A DNA stretch of 64,000 bases from Candidatus Zhuqueibacterota bacterium (lineage in GTDB: Bacteria; Zhuqueibacterota; Zhuqueibacteria; Residuimicrobiales; Krinioviventaceae), in contig JAFGKD010000098.1 of NCBI GenBank assembly GCA_016928775.1, positions 43,801-107,800 of the forward strand, written 5' to 3'. Under the pieces are notes generated by a model. The model made no database searches, was not told the origin of the DNA, and worked only from the letters and a program-made list of their open reading frames with translations. How positions within the stretch are numbered: position 1 is the first letter of the stretch; each line of letters opens with the position of its first letter. The position numbers were made by a program, and so were the translations under genes. This document shows positions 44,408 through 53,116 of this stretch, one piece after another.

Positions 44408-47227
44408 TCATTGATATAAAGCGATAATCGTATCAAGCTCAAGACTGTGCTTTGGCGCAAATTTGTCGCTGTGCATATACGCCAGCAATCCGGCATAAAG
44501 CTGTCGCGATGCCAAACGCGATTCGAGATCTTTGGCAAAATCGATGCTGCAAACGACAATTTTGCCCTGGCCGACGTGCGCTTCGAACAGCAATCCCAGG
44601 CGCCGCGCGTAAAACCAGGTATCGATCGGCTGAATGATGGGGCGCAGCGCCGGCGGCAGGTCATCCAGAATCATAGCCTGCGACGAATGGATGATATCCC
44701 ACCACTGCCAGTTGCTGTGATACTCGGTCGGAAAGTCGGCGAACACCGGATGCTGCGGATCGCATAAAATGCCGAGGGTGTGCGGCGCCTGGTCGCTGGT
44801 CCAGGCGGTATTCCAGAACACGGATGAAAAGCCGATCGCCACCTCTGCTCCCTTGCCCTCACGAATCTTGCCAAACAAATTCAGCAGCACATTAGCCCCA
44901 TTCAACAATTTATCGATCACCTCGTTGCTCAACACGTTTGTGATCAGGATGTCCTGCGTATTCAAGTCGATCTCATCCGGATAAACCCAGAAATCCCAGG
45001 TGTTGTACCCATGGTCGGCGACTGTTACCTGCAAGGTGAGCTTTTGCGGTGCAGCGATTTTAGCCAGCATCATTTTTATACTGCCAATTTTTTGGCAATT
45101 ATCGATGGCGATAGTCGAGCTGAACTGACCTTGTTGCTGAATGGTGCCATCCTCAGCTTTAACTGACCAGGAGATCTCGGCATCTGTTATCGGTGCTGCA
45201 CCAAAATGAGCGACCTCAAGCTCCGCTTCAAAAAGCTCGGAACGGGTGTAAAGCCGTTTCTGCAAACGCGCCAATGGAACGGTAATTCCACAAAACTGAC
45301 GAAACGCCTCTGCACTGATATAAGGCTTGCTCTCGTAGAACGGATCAAGAATGCCCACCAGGGCTGTGCCCTGACCCGGGAAATCGTGGATATCCAACAA
45401 CTGAAATCCGGCGAATCCAGGCGTCCGCAGGGCCGCCTCGATTTCGGCTTTGTAACAGAGCGCCTGCAATGTGCCGGACGCCATGAAAAAGTCGTGCGCC
45501 TGATCGTCCATGTGATTACGTTTGAGCAGATCGTAAAATATTTCAAAATTTTTCGGCTTGAGATAACCGGAATATTTGGACATTTCGGCAAAATTCGGAT
45601 AGACGCACCATTGTCCGATTTCGTGACCAACCACCGGGATGGATTGACTCGAGACGAAATCGCGCCAGTCGTAGCTAGTTTGTGGCGGCTGGGCGTTGAT
45701 GATGCTGTTCAGTCCTTGTCCCCATTGCTGTATGCGCGGTGCCGGCGTCACATGATAGTCGTTTTCCGGAATCATCGGCCAGCCGGCGGCGCTGGTGTAC
45801 AAACGCCGCGGATCCTGCTCGCGCCAGTAATTGACGAACTCGCCAAGGAATTTATTTTGGTTTTGTCCCGCCGGTTCATTGCCATAAGCATATAAAACAA
45901 ACGACGGATGGTTGCCGTATTCGTCCAGAATACGTCTGGTCTCCGAGTAGATGAACCGGTCTATTGGCCGGTTTTCACCCAGACTCGCGCCCTGGTTTGC
46001 CCAGGAGGGTCCTTCCACGTGCAGGTAAAAGCCTATCTTGTCCGCCGCGACAAACGCGGCGTTTGGCGGGCACCAGGAGTGAAATCGCATATGATTCAGT
46101 CCATGCTTTTTCAACGTTGCAAAGATACGCTCCCATTCAACCGGATCGGTTGGCGGATAGCCGGTTTTCGGAAAGATACAGCAATCCAACGTCCCGCGTA
46201 AGAAAACCGGCCGACCATTGATCTCAAATCGTGTGCCGGTTGCCTTGAATTCACGCATGCCGAATTGAACTTTTTTTTCATCTGTGCCATGGTTGGTCGC
46301 TAATTGAACGGTCATCGTGTACAAATTGGCGGCAAATTCGTCCCAGAGCTTGACATCCTCCCCCATGGGATAATCCATCTCGATTGTCTCCCCGGATTGA
46401 ACGTCGATGTCGCGTTGTTGCGCTTTTACCTCAGAGCTCGACTCCAGTTGCAGGATCAATCTTCCCTTGACATCACGATCATTGATATCTCTCACTTTGA
46501 TGCGGACGCGCGCGCTTTTTGTGACGATATCGGGGAAAATCTTGACATCCGCGATATAAACCGACGAGCTGGCTCTTAATAAAATATCACCGACAAAACC
46601 GTTCCAGTTTGACTGTGTGTGATCGCTGACGCTGTGCGAGTTTGGCCCAACGTTGAGGATCAGGTCGTTGTTCACCCGAATGGACAGCAGATGTTTTCCG
46701 GGAGAAGTGACTCTGGATAGATCATAAACATGTGGCGTCACCAGGCTGCTGTCCGATCCGATCTTGTGATCATCCAGATAGACCGTGGTTTCCCAGTGAC
46801 AGCGTTCGAGAGTGAGGAGAATGCGGTCTCCCTCCCACACTTTCGGAATGTCGATCTCTTTTTGATACCAGGCGACGCCGCGATAGTATTTGTCTGGCGT
46901 CAACCAGAACGGATGTTTGTAATCCTCATCCGTGATGTACGGCGCATATTTTGCATAGTGTGGCAAATCGAATTTTTCCACACCTGAACCGCCAATCCAG
47001 GGGGTGTTCAAGTTTGGTTTTTCGCCATAGCCCTGCGCCTGTAAAGCGCCGGGGAGTTGAACGGATTCCGTGAATGTCTGATCGAACCACTCTTCTTCGA
47101 TGCCGACATCTTGTCGATCCAGTTTGATGAACCATTGTCCGGCGAGCGAAATAGAGTTTTGCCGATTGGATGAACAAACCAGAGCCATAACAGCGAGACA
47201 AAGACATCCCAATAATTGCTTGGTCAC
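44408..47227 (-). CDS. GH2-family glycoside hydrolase (beta-galactosidase-like lipoprotein)
   Basis: The start is GTG 47227 with AGGAGGG 5 bases upstream; a longer frame from 47326 lacks a site. 939 residues. Lipoprotein signal LAVMALVC. The GH2 order is sugar-binding jelly roll (about 25-215; WYQKEIDIPK), Ig-like domain (about 220-320), then TIM barrel (about 325-650) with RGTLDCC and MRFHSWCPPNAAF. The acid/base Glu is in YAYGNEPAG and the nucleophile Glu in VGHEIGQW. Beta-sandwich domains follow. Substrate could be beta-galactoside, mannoside or glucuronide. It precedes the GH67-like gene on the same strand, so they act together outside the cytoplasm. Confidence 0.9.
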   Translation of the reverse strand: MTKQLLGCLCLAVMALVCSSNRQNSISLAGQWFIKLDRQDVGIEEEWFDQTFTESVQLPGALQAQGYGEKPNLNTPWIGGSGVEKFDLPHYAKYAPYITDEDYKHPFWLTPDKYYRGVAWYQKEIDIPKVWEGDRILLTLERCHWETTVYLDDHKIGSDSSLVTPHVYDLSRVTSPGKHLLSIRVNNDLILNVGPNSHSVSDHTQSNWNGFVGDILLRASSSVYIADVKIFPDIVTKSARVRIKVRDINDRDVKGRLILQLESSSEVKAQQRDIDVQSGETIEMDYPMGEDVKLWDEFAANLYTMTVQLATNHGTDEKKVQFGMREFKATGTRFEINGRPVFLRGTLDCCIFPKTGYPPTDPVEWERIFATLKKHGLNHMRFHSWCPPNAAFVAADKIGFYLHVEGPSWANQGASLGENRPIDRFIYSETRRILDEYGNHPSFVLYAYGNEPAGQNQNKFLGEFVNYWREQDPRRLYTSAAGWPMIPENDYHVTPAPRIQQWGQGLNSIINAQPPQTSYDWRDFVSSQSIPVVGHEIGQWCVYPNFAEMSKYSGYLKPKNFEIFYDLLKRNHMDDQAHDFFMASGTLQALCYKAEIEAALRTPGFAGFQLLDIHDFPGQGTALVGILDPFYESKPYISAEAFRQFCGITVPLARLQKRLYTRSELFEAELEVAHFGAAPITDAEISWSVKAEDGTIQQQGQFSSTIAIDNCQKIGSIKMMLAKIAAPQKLTLQVTVADHGYNTWDFWVYPDEIDLNTQDILITNVLSNEVIDKLLNGANVLLNLFGKIREGKGAEVAIGFSSVFWNTAWTSDQAPHTLGILCDPQHPVFADFPTEYHSNWQWWDIIHSSQAMILDDLPPALRPIIQPIDTWFYARRLGLLFEAHVGQGKIVVCSIDFAKDLESRLASRQLYAGLLAYMHSDKFAPKHSLELDTIIALYQ

Positions 47228-47460
47228 AATAACCCTCCTTTTCCTTGTTCGACATGCCTGCGTCGTAAAATTCAATTTTTTGATTTTGGAGACGTTGAGT
47301 AACAAATTAACATAAGCAATAATCATCTCTTTGAAAAGTGATTTTATTCGTCAATTATTTCGACTACAGCTTTATACATAATTTTTTGGTGCAATTGATG
47401 TCAAACGAAAGATGCAGGAAAATATTTTTGTTTATAGCTTTAAACAAAGGAGTGTTAAAA

Positions 47461-48591
47461 ATGCACATCAACTATGATCGAATCCATCGCGCTCAGACTC
47501 TCATGCGTGAGCAAGGAATGATTGGTCTCATGATCATGAATCATGATGATTATCGCTATTTTTTTGGTGACGTTCGGGTGCAACCGCGGGCGATTATACC
47601 TGCCTCCGGCGCACCCATTTTTATCTGCTTTCGCGGCGAGGAGCCCGAGCTCAAAAAGGCCCTCGGCGATGAAACGATTCACGTCTTCAGTCACGTTGGG
47701 GAGCAGATATCCGATGTCAAACAAACATTCCGTACCCTGTTTGCCGGACCACCGCCGGGAATGCAACATCCGGACGAGGGTCAGCCGCGCGTCGGCATGC
47801 AGATGTGGTTTCATACGCCGGCCTTTCTGGTCGATTTGTTCCGCAAAATGAACAAGGACGTTGAACTGGTGTCCTCCGACCCGGTGATGGATCCTTTGCG
47901 CATGATAAAAGATCCTGAAGAGATTGAGCTGCTGCGACAGGCGCAGAAAATTGCCGCCACGGGCATGGACAGGGCCGGACAGATGCTGCAACCCGGCATC
48001 ACGGGTCATGCCATTGCGACAGAAGTTTTATATACGATGATGAAAGAAGGCGCCGAAGGTACCAGCACGCCGATTCACATCAACTCCGGCATCCGGAGTT
48101 GCTGGATTCACGGCAAAGTCGACAGGAATCCCTTAGCCGAAGGTGACCTTGTGATCATCGATTTAACGCCGCAATATGAAGGCTATTGCGCCAATTTAGC
48201 CAGGACGTTTGTTGTCGGGCAGCCAAATCAACAACAAAAAGAGTTGCTGGGAGTTTATGAGGACATGTACGCAGCCACGCGTCAGGCTTTAAAACCGGGC
48301 ATCAAAGTCGCGGAGCTCGACAAAGTTGGTGCTGAAATTTGCAAAAAACATGATATGGAAGACTATCATCTCAACGGCATTTCGCACGGCATCGGGCTGC
48401 GATTTGAAGAGACGCCGGCGTCGACCATCATTCCGGCGCACCGGAGTGTTGTCTACCGGGAAAATATGACTGTCACCATTGGCCATACCGTACTGGCGAT
48501 TCCCGGTTTTGGTGGCGTTCGCTTTGAAGATATATATCGCGTGACATCCGACGGATGTGACATTTTGTATGATTATCCGTTATTGAATTGA
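47461..48591 (+). CDS. M24-family (Xaa-Pro dipeptidase/creatinase-like) protein
   Basis: The start is ATG 47461 (AAAGGAGTG upstream), 376 residues. It has a creatinase N-terminal domain (1-135) and a pita-bread domain. In active metallopeptidases the ligands are Asp, Asp, His, Glu, Glu. Here IIDLTPQYEGY gives the first Asp, but the second position reads Asn (CANLARTF instead of the usual D-x-TRTF). His (SHGIGLRFEETP), Glu and the last Glu (GVRFEDIY) are kept. Loss of one metal ligand suggests altered chemistry, such as a creatinase-like hydrolase, or a non-catalytic protein. It is divergent from the GH2 gene. Confidence 0.86.
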   Translation: MHINYDRIHRAQTLMREQGMIGLMIMNHDDYRYFFGDVRVQPRAIIPASGAPIFICFRGEEPELKKALGDETIHVFSHVGEQISDVKQTFRTLFAGPPPGMQHPDEGQPRVGMQMWFHTPAFLVDLFRKMNKDVELVSSDPVMDPLRMIKDPEEIELLRQAQKIAATGMDRAGQMLQPGITGHAIATEVLYTMMKEGAEGTSTPIHINSGIRSCWIHGKVDRNPLAEGDLVIIDLTPQYEGYCANLARTFVVGQPNQQQKELLGVYEDMYAATRQALKPGIKVAELDKVGAEICKKHDMEDYHLNGISHGIGLRFEETPASTIIPAHRSVVYRENMTVTIGHTVLAIPGFGGVRFEDIYRVTSDGCDILYDYPLLN

Positions 48592-48813
48592 AAACAATTT
48601 TCTTGAAATCGCGGGCACGGGATTGCTGCATTCTGGATGAATGGACGGCCGCAAGATGATGATATAATTATCCTTTTACTTATCATCGTCTTTTGTATCC
48701 TGCTACATTTTTTCTTGTTTCAGCCGTTCACCAACATCGCGGCACAACACTGCATGCGCCTTTACGAATTATCGTCTGTTTTCTCGCACTCTGCTTTGGA
48801 TGTGTCCAAAGTA

Positions 48814-50994
48814 CTACCTTATCAGAACCGCCTTTTTGATCTCGGTCGACTCTCCCGCTTGCAGGCGGATGAGATAAACTCCGCTGCTCATTTTTTCGGC
48901 ATTCCAGGAGACCTGATGACGACCGGGAGGCTGAGCATCGGAGACGAGCGTTTCAACCTTTTGGCCGTTTAGGGTGTAAATGCTCAATTTCACTTGAGAG
49001 CATTGAGACAAATTATAGGTGATCGTTGTACAGGCATTAAAAGGATTGGGATAGTTTTGTGATAATCCATGATGACGAGGAATTGGGGGTGCCAATATTT
49101 TTCTTTCTAGCGATGTAACAACACCTCCCTGCTTATAAACCGCCAGCCCACCTCCGGTTCCAATCCACTTGTTACCGTACTCATCAATTGTAATGCACAA
49201 CGCTTCATCATCCGGGATTCCTGAATTGGATTTTTTATACAGGTTCCAGACCGTCCCGTCAAATTGAACCAAACCACCGCCTTGAAGTAATCCTGTCCCA
49301 ATCCATTTATTGCCGTTCCCATCGATTACTATATCGTTAATCCAGTCATCGGGCAATCCTGAATTGGATGTGTCATATACTGTCCAGGTCGTCCCGTCAA
49401 AAAGAGCCACGCCATCAAAAGTTCCAATCCACTTGTTGCCGGTTCCATCGATAACGATACAAGAGATGAAATCACCAGGAAGTCCGGAATTTGATGTATT
49501 ATATACTGTCCAGCTACTCCCGTCAAACTTAACCAAACCATCATCTGTCCCAATCCACTTGTTGCCCATTCCATCAATTGTAATGTCGGTGATCCAGTTT
49601 TCGGGCAATCCTGAATTGGATGTGTTGTACACTGTCCAGCTAATTCCATCAAATAGAGCTAAACCTCCGCGAGATGTTCCTATCCACTTGTTGTCGCTCC
49701 TGTCGATGGCGATAGAGTTGATATTATTGTCAGGAAGCCCCGAATTCGATTCGTTGTATACTGTCCAGTTCGTCCCATCAAATAGGGCTAATCCCTCGCG
49801 AGATGTTCCAATCCACTTTTCTTTTTTTCGGTCGATTGCGATGGCAGTCACAACATTAAAGGGTAATCCTGAATTCGATTCGTTGTACACGTTCCAATTT
49901 ATCCCGTCAAACAGAACCAGACCCTGTGCCCCAATCCATTTGTTACCGACACTATCGATTGCAATAGAATGTATCCGCTCACTTGTAAGTCCTGAATTAG
50001 ATGGATTGTATACGGTCCAGTTTGATCCATCAAAAAGGGCCAAGCCACCACTAATTGTGCCAATCCACTTGTCATCGCTCCCGTCGATGGCGATAGAATA
50101 AATTTCATTGTAAGGAAGCCCCGAGTTGGAAGTGTTGTACACCGTCCAGTTGGTTCCATTAAAATGAGCCAAACCACCATTAAAAGTGCCAATCCACTTA
50201 TCGCCGTTTCTATCTATAGCAAGACACATGATCAAGTCATCTGGCAGCCCAGAATTGGATGTGTTATAAAAAATCCAGTTGGCATCATTAAAACAAACCA
50301 GCCCATGCCATGTCGTCCCAATCCATTTATTCCCTTTTTTGTCAATGACAATGTCGGTGATATAGTTTTCGGGTAATTCTGAATTCGTTGTATCATAGAC
50401 TGTCCATGTTGTTTCATCGAACACAGCCAATCCCCCTCTGCCTGTACCAATCCATTTGTCGCCGCTTTCGTCTATTGCAATAGATCTGACATAGTTATCC
50501 GGTAGTTCCGAATTGAATTTGTGGTACACCGTCCATGTCCAGGTCGATGTTGTATTGTCCAAGAGCACCAAACCTTTTAAGGTTCCAATCCATTTCTTGC
50601 CGTTTTTTTCGATGGCGATTGATTTGACAAAATTATCGAGCAATCCTGAATTGGATTTGTTATATACTGCCCAGTTGATGCCGTCAAACATGACCAAGCC
50701 GCCAGACTCTGTCCCTATCCACTTATTCCCGCTTTCATCGATTGCAATTGTGTTTATCCTGTTGTCGGGCAATCCTGAATTGGCTGTGTTGTAAAAATTC
50801 ATCGAACCGGAAATCTTGTCAAGTTCGACGACGCCATACAATGTTCCCAGCCATATGACATTTTCCTCTATCGCAATACAATACACGTTCTTTGCATAAG
50901 TATATTGTATCCACTCGGGATTTTGTGAATAGAGTCTCGTAAAAGAAAAATAGAGTATCAATAGGACAAACAGAATGCTCTTTTTCATAATCAA
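48814..50994 (-). CDS. Secreted 14-repeat beta-propeller protein with sorting domain
   Basis: 726 residues: signal peptide, then fourteen repeats of about 43 residues, each with a KWIGT..GGL..FDG..WTVYNTSNSGLP pattern, ending near residue 630. The C-terminal sorting module follows (SQNYPNPFNACTTITYNLS, SSGVYLIRLQ). The repeats resemble the two-component regulator propeller (Reg_prop) blades of hybrid sensors; fourteen would fit two seven-bladed propellers. No kinase or membrane anchor is attached, so this is a stand-alone secreted binding protein. DNA repeats are nearly regular, so copy number may vary between strains. Confidence 0.9.
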   Translation of the reverse strand: MIMKKSILFVLLILYFSFTRLYSQNPEWIQYTYAKNVYCIAIEENVIWLGTLYGVVELDKISGSMNFYNTANSGLPDNRINTIAIDESGNKWIGTESGGLVMFDGINWAVYNKSNSGLLDNFVKSIAIEKNGKKWIGTLKGLVLLDNTTSTWTWTVYHKFNSELPDNYVRSIAIDESGDKWIGTGRGGLAVFDETTWTVYDTTNSELPENYITDIVIDKKGNKWIGTTWHGLVCFNDANWIFYNTSNSGLPDDLIMCLAIDRNGDKWIGTFNGGLAHFNGTNWTVYNTSNSGLPYNEIYSIAIDGSDDKWIGTISGGLALFDGSNWTVYNPSNSGLTSERIHSIAIDSVGNKWIGAQGLVLFDGINWNVYNESNSGLPFNVVTAIAIDRKKEKWIGTSREGLALFDGTNWTVYNESNSGLPDNNINSIAIDRSDNKWIGTSRGGLALFDGISWTVYNTSNSGLPENWITDITIDGMGNKWIGTDDGLVKFDGSSWTVYNTSNSGLPGDFISCIVIDGTGNKWIGTFDGVALFDGTTWTVYDTSNSGLPDDWINDIVIDGNGNKWIGTGLLQGGGLVQFDGTVWNLYKKSNSGIPDDEALCITIDEYGNKWIGTGGGLAVYKQGGVVTSLERKILAPPIPRHHGLSQNYPNPFNACTTITYNLSQCSQVKLSIYTLNGQKVETLVSDAQPPGRHQVSWNAEKMSSGVYLIRLQAGESTEIKKAVLIR

Positions 50995-51090
50995 TCATCC
51001 CTAAATTAGGATAGCTTATCAAGAACTTTTTCAATTTTATGCTACATAAAATTTCTCGAATTTTTGTATTTTTTTAGTTTTCAGAAAAAT

Positions 51091-52590
51091 CTATTTCGCA
51101 TAATTCTCGATAAAAGAGGCTATATCTGGTCTGCTCCAGGATTGTGCCATTTCGTATGGCGTTTCATCATCATAATTTATTGTATTTAAATCTGCGCCAT
51201 TATTAATAAGCAATTTTGCAATATCGGTTGATCCAGCCTGAATTGCATAAAACAAGGCCGTATCACGAATTTTATTTTCAAAGTTAACATTTGCTCCATG
51301 TTCAATTAATAATGACACAATCTCAATAATTTTTCCTTTTGAAGCTATCATAAGAACCGATTCGTCCTTCAAATTTATCGCATTAACATCCGCTCCATTA
51401 AGGATTAGAAAAGATGTCATTTTTAATATTGACTCATCGACTTTATTATTACGTGCGTTCTTTCCGCCAATAATAGATTCAAGAGTTATTGATGGCTGAA
51501 TGAGACGTACTATCATTGATAGAGCTGACTCACCTTCTTTGTTCTGGGCATTGATATCGACTCCTTTGTCGATAAGAATGGGTATAACGTCAAATGCTTT
51601 TGATTCGATTGCCACCATCAGAGCTGAATTACCATTGTCGTTTTGAATATTGAGATCTATATTATATCTATTTATTAACATTTCTACTGTTTCAGATAAA
51701 TTTTTCGATGCAGCAAAAATTAATGCTGTGGAACCACCATCAGTTGTTCTAAGATTTGGATCAATCTCCATAGTAATCAATGTTTGCAATAGCTCGATAT
51801 TTCCTTCCTGGGCAGCTTTAAAAAAAGTAGAGGTATTGTAATCAAAAGATTTGTTAACATTAACATCTTTTGACATTAAAAAATCTATAACGTCCTTTTG
51901 AGGTTCTAATCCAAGTGCGGCTCTATAATAGGCGGCATCTAAAGGAGTTCTCTCGGTAGAATGCATATCCGGTTTCCCTTTTTCATATAAGCCAAATCCT
52001 TTCTTTAGCATGAGATCAATGAGATGAATATTTTTGTTCGCAATTGCTATAAAAAATGGGGAAATTGTATCTTGACAAACTTCCCCATAAGTTGAGATGT
52101 TTGTAATAGCTCTTCTCATTGATGCTCCTGCATCTATTAATTGCGAGGCCATTTCGCGCTCGAGGGAGAGAGTAGCGTCGCTTTTAGCTGTTGGCCAAGA
52201 ATGACATATTTCTTCTAAAGGTGTACGTCCAGAACTAAAATTATCCCCAATATTCGGATCAGCGCCGTTTTCAAGTAAAAAAGTTAGCGATTCTAAACTT
52301 TTGTACCCAATGGCACTTCTTAGTGGTGTTTGTCCAAAATCATTCAAAACATTTATGTGAGCACCATTGTCTAATAAAAGATGCATGATTTCAATGTGGC
52401 CACGAGCAGCATAATGCAATGGTGTATTCTTGTATTCATCGCGTGAATGAACGAGCCGACTATCCTGCGACAAAGCATTTTTGACATACTCAATATCATT
52501 TTCAATTACATGTTTAAAGAAATAGGGATTCGCATAGATGGCTGTATTGCATAAGAATAGGAGTGCAAAAAATCCAATAGTTTTAATCAT
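51091..52590 (-). CDS. Secreted ankyrin-repeat protein
   Basis: The start is ATG 52590 with AAGGAG upstream; 499 residues with a signal peptide (cut near IYA). About ten ankyrin repeats run over the whole mature chain (NTPLHYAARGHIEIMHLLLD, GQTPLRSAIGY, GNSALMVAIESKAFDVIPIL, DTALFYAIQAGSTDIAKLLI). No catalytic domain is present. Ankyrin stacks bind proteins; the target is unknown. A small lipoprotein-like gene lies 23 bases upstream and is probably co-transcribed. Confidence 0.9.
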   Translation of the reverse strand: MIKTIGFFALLFLCNTAIYANPYFFKHVIENDIEYVKNALSQDSRLVHSRDEYKNTPLHYAARGHIEIMHLLLDNGAHINVLNDFGQTPLRSAIGYKSLESLTFLLENGADPNIGDNFSSGRTPLEEICHSWPTAKSDATLSLEREMASQLIDAGASMRRAITNISTYGEVCQDTISPFFIAIANKNIHLIDLMLKKGFGLYEKGKPDMHSTERTPLDAAYYRAALGLEPQKDVIDFLMSKDVNVNKSFDYNTSTFFKAAQEGNIELLQTLITMEIDPNLRTTDGGSTALIFAASKNLSETVEMLINRYNIDLNIQNDNGNSALMVAIESKAFDVIPILIDKGVDINAQNKEGESALSMIVRLIQPSITLESIIGGKNARNNKVDESILKMTSFLILNGADVNAINLKDESVLMIASKGKIIEIVSLLIEHGANVNFENKIRDTALFYAIQAGSTDIAKLLINNGADLNTINYDDETPYEMAQSWSRPDIASFIENYAK

Positions 52591-52613
52591 TTTATGCTCC
52601 TTGCAGTTTTTGG

Positions 52614-53024
52614 TTACCAACCTTTAATTTTATCCATGTATTCAACATACGCCTTGCTTATCCCAGCCTTGCCGTTCCAAAGTGCATAGTGAACCGAAGC
52701 ATCGTCTGAGAAAAACCTACTTTTCGCATATGTAGAGCTAATATCAACATATTTATGGTTCAAGACGATGATTATACTCCTAAATTCATTTCTCCTGATG
52801 GGGGATAGGTATTCGTTTTTAACAAATTCCAAACCCGAATTCAATTCTTCGATATCGATTTTTCCTCTCACCGCTTTTGCAAAAAGTTTATCAGCTTCTT
52901 TCATCACCTCAGCTTCGACAGGATCAATTATAGGATCATTTTTGATTACTCTGCTAAGCTGCGATGCACAAAATAAATTTAGCGTTAAAATTATGACCAA
53001 GGTTGAATAGAAAAGACTTTTCAT
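52614..53024 (-). CDS. Small secreted protein of unknown function
   Basis: The start is ATG 53024 (AGGGAG upstream), 136 residues. A hydrophobic leader ends in NLFCAS, so it may be a lipoprotein. The rest is mostly helical and charged (EAEVMKEADKLFAKAVRGKI). No family recognised. It precedes the ankyrin gene and may be its partner. Confidence 0.6.
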   Translation of the reverse strand: MKSLFYSTLVIILTLNLFCASQLSRVIKNDPIIDPVEAEVMKEADKLFAKAVRGKIDIEELNSGLEFVKNEYLSPIRRNEFRSIIIVLNHKYVDISSTYAKSRFFSDDASVHYALWNGKAGISKAYVEYMDKIKGW

Positions 53025-53116
53025 TTTTTCTCCCTTTTGCAAAACATTTAAAGTAATAAACTCAAAATTATCCCGATAATTGGCCCCCAAAAATAAACAC
53101 AATTTGATAGCAGGTA

